A stretch of 64,000 bases of DNA, from contig NZ_CAMLSE010000020.1 in assembly GCF_946482605.1 (NCBI RefSeq), positions 62,001 to 126,000 on the forward strand, read 5' to 3'. Below are positions 62,491 to 64,000 of the stretch, piece by piece. Both the position numbers and the translations under genes were made by a program. How positions within the stretch are numbered: the stretch's first letter is position 1; every line of letters begins with the position of its first letter. This stretch comes from an uncultured Dyadobacter sp. Lineage in GTDB: Bacteria; Bacteroidota; Bacteroidia; Cytophagales; Spirosomataceae. Under the pieces are notes generated by a model. That model worked only from the letters and a program-made list of their open reading frames with translations, had not been told where the DNA came from and made no database searches.

Positions 62491-63555
62491 TCAACGGAAA
62501 TATAACGAAAAATACCTTTTTATATTCACTAGCGGGTTCAATTCTTTGCCCCCTGTAAGGTGGTTACAAAACTCGCTGGCCAAAAAAGGAGCAAGTGTGA
62601 CACCCTTCGTGCCTAACCCATTGAAAATAGCTACATTAGAAAACTCCGGATGGATTCCTACCAGCGGTCTCCGGTCCCGGACCGATGGGCGTATACCCGC
62701 AGCGGCACCTTTCAATTCGTATGAGAAGTTCAGCAATCCCTTCATTTTTGCTTCCAGCTCCGCCGTGGCTTCTTCGGTCGGCTCCCAGTTTAAAGGGTCC
62801 CAGGAGTAGGTCGCTCCCACTTTCATCCTATTTTCAGACACCGGCAATGCGAATATTCCCTGGTTGATGATATAGGGTTTGAGCGCAACATCTGTGGCAA
62901 TCTCAAGGATTTGTCCTTTTACCGGTGTAAACGGCAGCCAGTCGAAGAAAGCATTTTCCAAAGCCATAAAACCCTGACAAAAAATCACTGTCCCAAACCG
63001 CTTTCCGTCCCATTCGACCCAGTCATCGTTCCTATTCAATCCGGAAACTTTGAAAGTGGCTTCTTCATACAAGCCTTCGTTTTCAAAATAAGCCCGGCTT
63101 GCGTCCAACAATGCTGGAAGGTCTATCCAGCCGGCCTGTATCACATGCAGGCCGCCGAAATCCCCATTCACATAGGGCAGTTCAGTGTCCTGTGTTTGCG
63201 AGATGTACGGAGCTATCCCCGGATCCGCTGTTTGCGCCAGATACGTATTCTGTTCTTCAATGGACCTGAAAGGGCGGTAAATGGCAGCTTCATGCACCAA
63301 TCGGCACTGCAATTTGTCTTCCAGCTCTTTATAGAAAGACTTCGCGTACGGAAACAAATCGTCGGCAAGCCAGGTTTTGACCAGCTTTTTACCCGTCAGC
63401 GGATTAAAAATGCCGGCTGCTACCCGGGAAGATGAAGGCAGGGATGAGTCTCCAACGATCAGTATTTTTTCACCGAGACCGTGCAGATGCCAGGCGAGGG
63501 ACGTGCCGGCAATGCCCTGCCCTATGATGAGATAATCGTAGTCGAATTGCGGCAT
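62491..63555 (-). CDS. FAD-dependent oxidoreductase (DAO family)
   Basis: This 354-residue protein from ATG 63555 has the dinucleotide-binding motif DYLIIGQGIAGTSLAW (residues about 5-20) and the DAO fold, with GFMALENAFFDWLPFTPVKGQIL and the C-terminal GIRPSVRDRRPLVG and FNGLGTKGVTLAPF typical of FAD-dependent amino-acid-type oxidases. The substrate cannot be predicted. The start overlaps the region just after the cmk stop, with 1 base between them, so translation is likely coupled. Confidence 0.9.
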   Translation of the reverse strand: MPQFDYDYLIIGQGIAGTSLAWHLHGLGEKILIVGDSSLPSSSRVAAGIFNPLTGKKLVKTWLADDLFPYAKSFYKELEDKLQCRLVHEAAIYRPFRSIEEQNTYLAQTADPGIAPYISQTQDTELPYVNGDFGGLHVIQAGWIDLPALLDASRAYFENEGLYEEATFKVSGLNRNDDWVEWDGKRFGTVIFCQGFMALENAFFDWLPFTPVKGQILEIATDVALKPYIINQGIFALPVSENRMKVGATYSWDPLNWEPTEEATAELEAKMKGLLNFSYELKGAAAGIRPSVRDRRPLVGIHPEFSNVAIFNGLGTKGVTLAPFLASEFCNHLTGGKELNPLVNIKRYFSLYFR

Positions 63556-63556
63556 A

Positions 63557-64000
63557 TCAGGCTTTGGCAGCGGCCCGTCTGAGCGACAACCCGATCTGCT
63601 CGTCGGCAAGCCGGACGACCAGCTCCACCTGCTCGTCCAGGGTCATCAGCGAATTGTCTATATAAACAGCGTCTTCCGCCTGCATCAGCGGACTTTCAGC
63701 GCGGTGTGTATCGATATGATCGCGCATTCTGAGGTTTTCAAGGATTTCTTCCAAGCCTACTGTATCGCCCTTTTCCATTAATTCCAGCTGCCTTCTCTGG
63801 GCACGGATCAGCGGATCGGCGGTCATGAATATTTTCAGCTCGGCCTGGGGAAAAACGACTGTACCGATATCTCTGCCGTCCATAACGATACCTTTTGCCT
63901 TGCCCATACGCTGCTGTTGTGCTACCAGTGCGTGCCTCACTCCTGCTATCGCACTTACCTCGCTCACTCTTTCCGAAACGTACATTTTGCGGATCTCCTC
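63557..64000 (-). CDS. cmk: (d)CMP kinase, C-terminal part (truncated by window edge)
   Basis: The open frame enters from the right edge with EEIRKMYVSERVSEVSAIAGVR, then KAKGIVMDGRDIGTVVFPQA, the hallmark GRDIGT motif of cytidylate kinase, and DAVYIDNSLMTLDEQV. The N-terminal P-loop is outside the window. The enzyme phosphorylates CMP and dCMP. It is immediately upstream of the FAD oxidoreductase on the same strand. Confidence 0.93.
   Translation of the reverse strand, partial: EEIRKMYVSERVSEVSAIAGVRHALVAQQQRMGKAKGIVMDGRDIGTVVFPQAELKIFMTADPLIRAQRRQLELMEKGDTVGLEEILENLRMRDHIDTHRAESPLMQAEDAVYIDNSLMTLDEQVELVVRLADEQIGLSLRRAAAKA

Noticed and set aside
1..64000. CRISPR array, prophage or insertion sequence
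   Set aside because: No regularly spaced repeats, no transposase, integrase or phage structural genes seen; the short repeats found are isolated.

Overview
The window reads as one contiguous stretch of chromosome from a member of the Bacteroidota, most likely order Cytophagales and closest in style to Dyadobacter or its relatives. That placement is inferred from gene content. The supporting signs are a DarA/DarB-type flexirubin pigment locus, a PorP/SprF-family type IX secretion protein, two large TonB-receptor-type outer-membrane proteins, a BatA-domain membrane protein, a citrulline hydrolase of the CtlX type, promoters of the TTTG-N19-TAnnTTTG class, and starts without clear Shine-Dalgarno sequences. 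I see no tRNA, rRNA, CRISPR array, insertion sequence or prophage. No gene-free stretch exceeds about 300 bases; the largest gap is 35187-35457.

Layout. 1-482 is the 5' part of dnaA (minus strand, cut by the window edge), so the replication origin is probably close. 657-3923 is a methylmalonyl-CoA mutase in which the small and large subunits form one chain. 3920-17849 is a long minus-strand run: an NTN-hydrolase, an adenylate-forming ligase, secreted unknowns, a DUF218 lipoprotein, an O-methyltransferase, the dialkylresorcinol enzymes DarA and DarB, a BtrH-like protein, an ABC-2 exporter, an acyl carrier protein and a ketosynthase. A phosphopantetheinyl transferase diverges from it at 17907. 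Together these form part of a flexirubin-type (aryl polyene plus dialkylresorcinol) biosynthesis locus. The ketoreductase, dehydratase, tyrosine ammonia-lyase and lipid-A-like acyltransferase genes expected for the polyene half are not in the window.

18564-22683 holds a PIG-L deacetylase, a VWA protein and a bacilliredoxin, followed by a palindromic repeat block. 22855-28015 is a Fe-S assembly operon, sufC-sufD-sufS-(two DUF5618-like paralogues)-sufE-DUF59. It has no sufB in the window, a promoter directly upstream of sufC, and an intrinsic-terminator-like hairpin between sufD and sufS. 28275-30776 encodes two guanidino-group-modifying enzymes (an arginine deiminase-like protein and CtlX).

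30832-45129 mixes envelope and housekeeping genes: lipoproteins, a TonB receptor translationally coupled to hemW, OsmC, DUF1684, a YcxB-like protein, a BatA protein, purK-purE, a LysM protein and a large outer-membrane barrel. 45269-48883 is a seven-module cytosolic hybrid histidine kinase. 48971-53661 carries rsmA, mgtE, sdaA, dtd and a MazG-like gene. 53733-58115 is the 2-oxoglutarate dehydrogenase pair sucA-odhB. 58229-64000 has a PorP/SprF protein, a TolB-like/barrel protein, an FAD oxidoreductase and the 3' part of cmk (cut by the right edge). Most of the window is ordinary core genome. The most distinctive parts are the pigment locus and the architecture of the suf operon.
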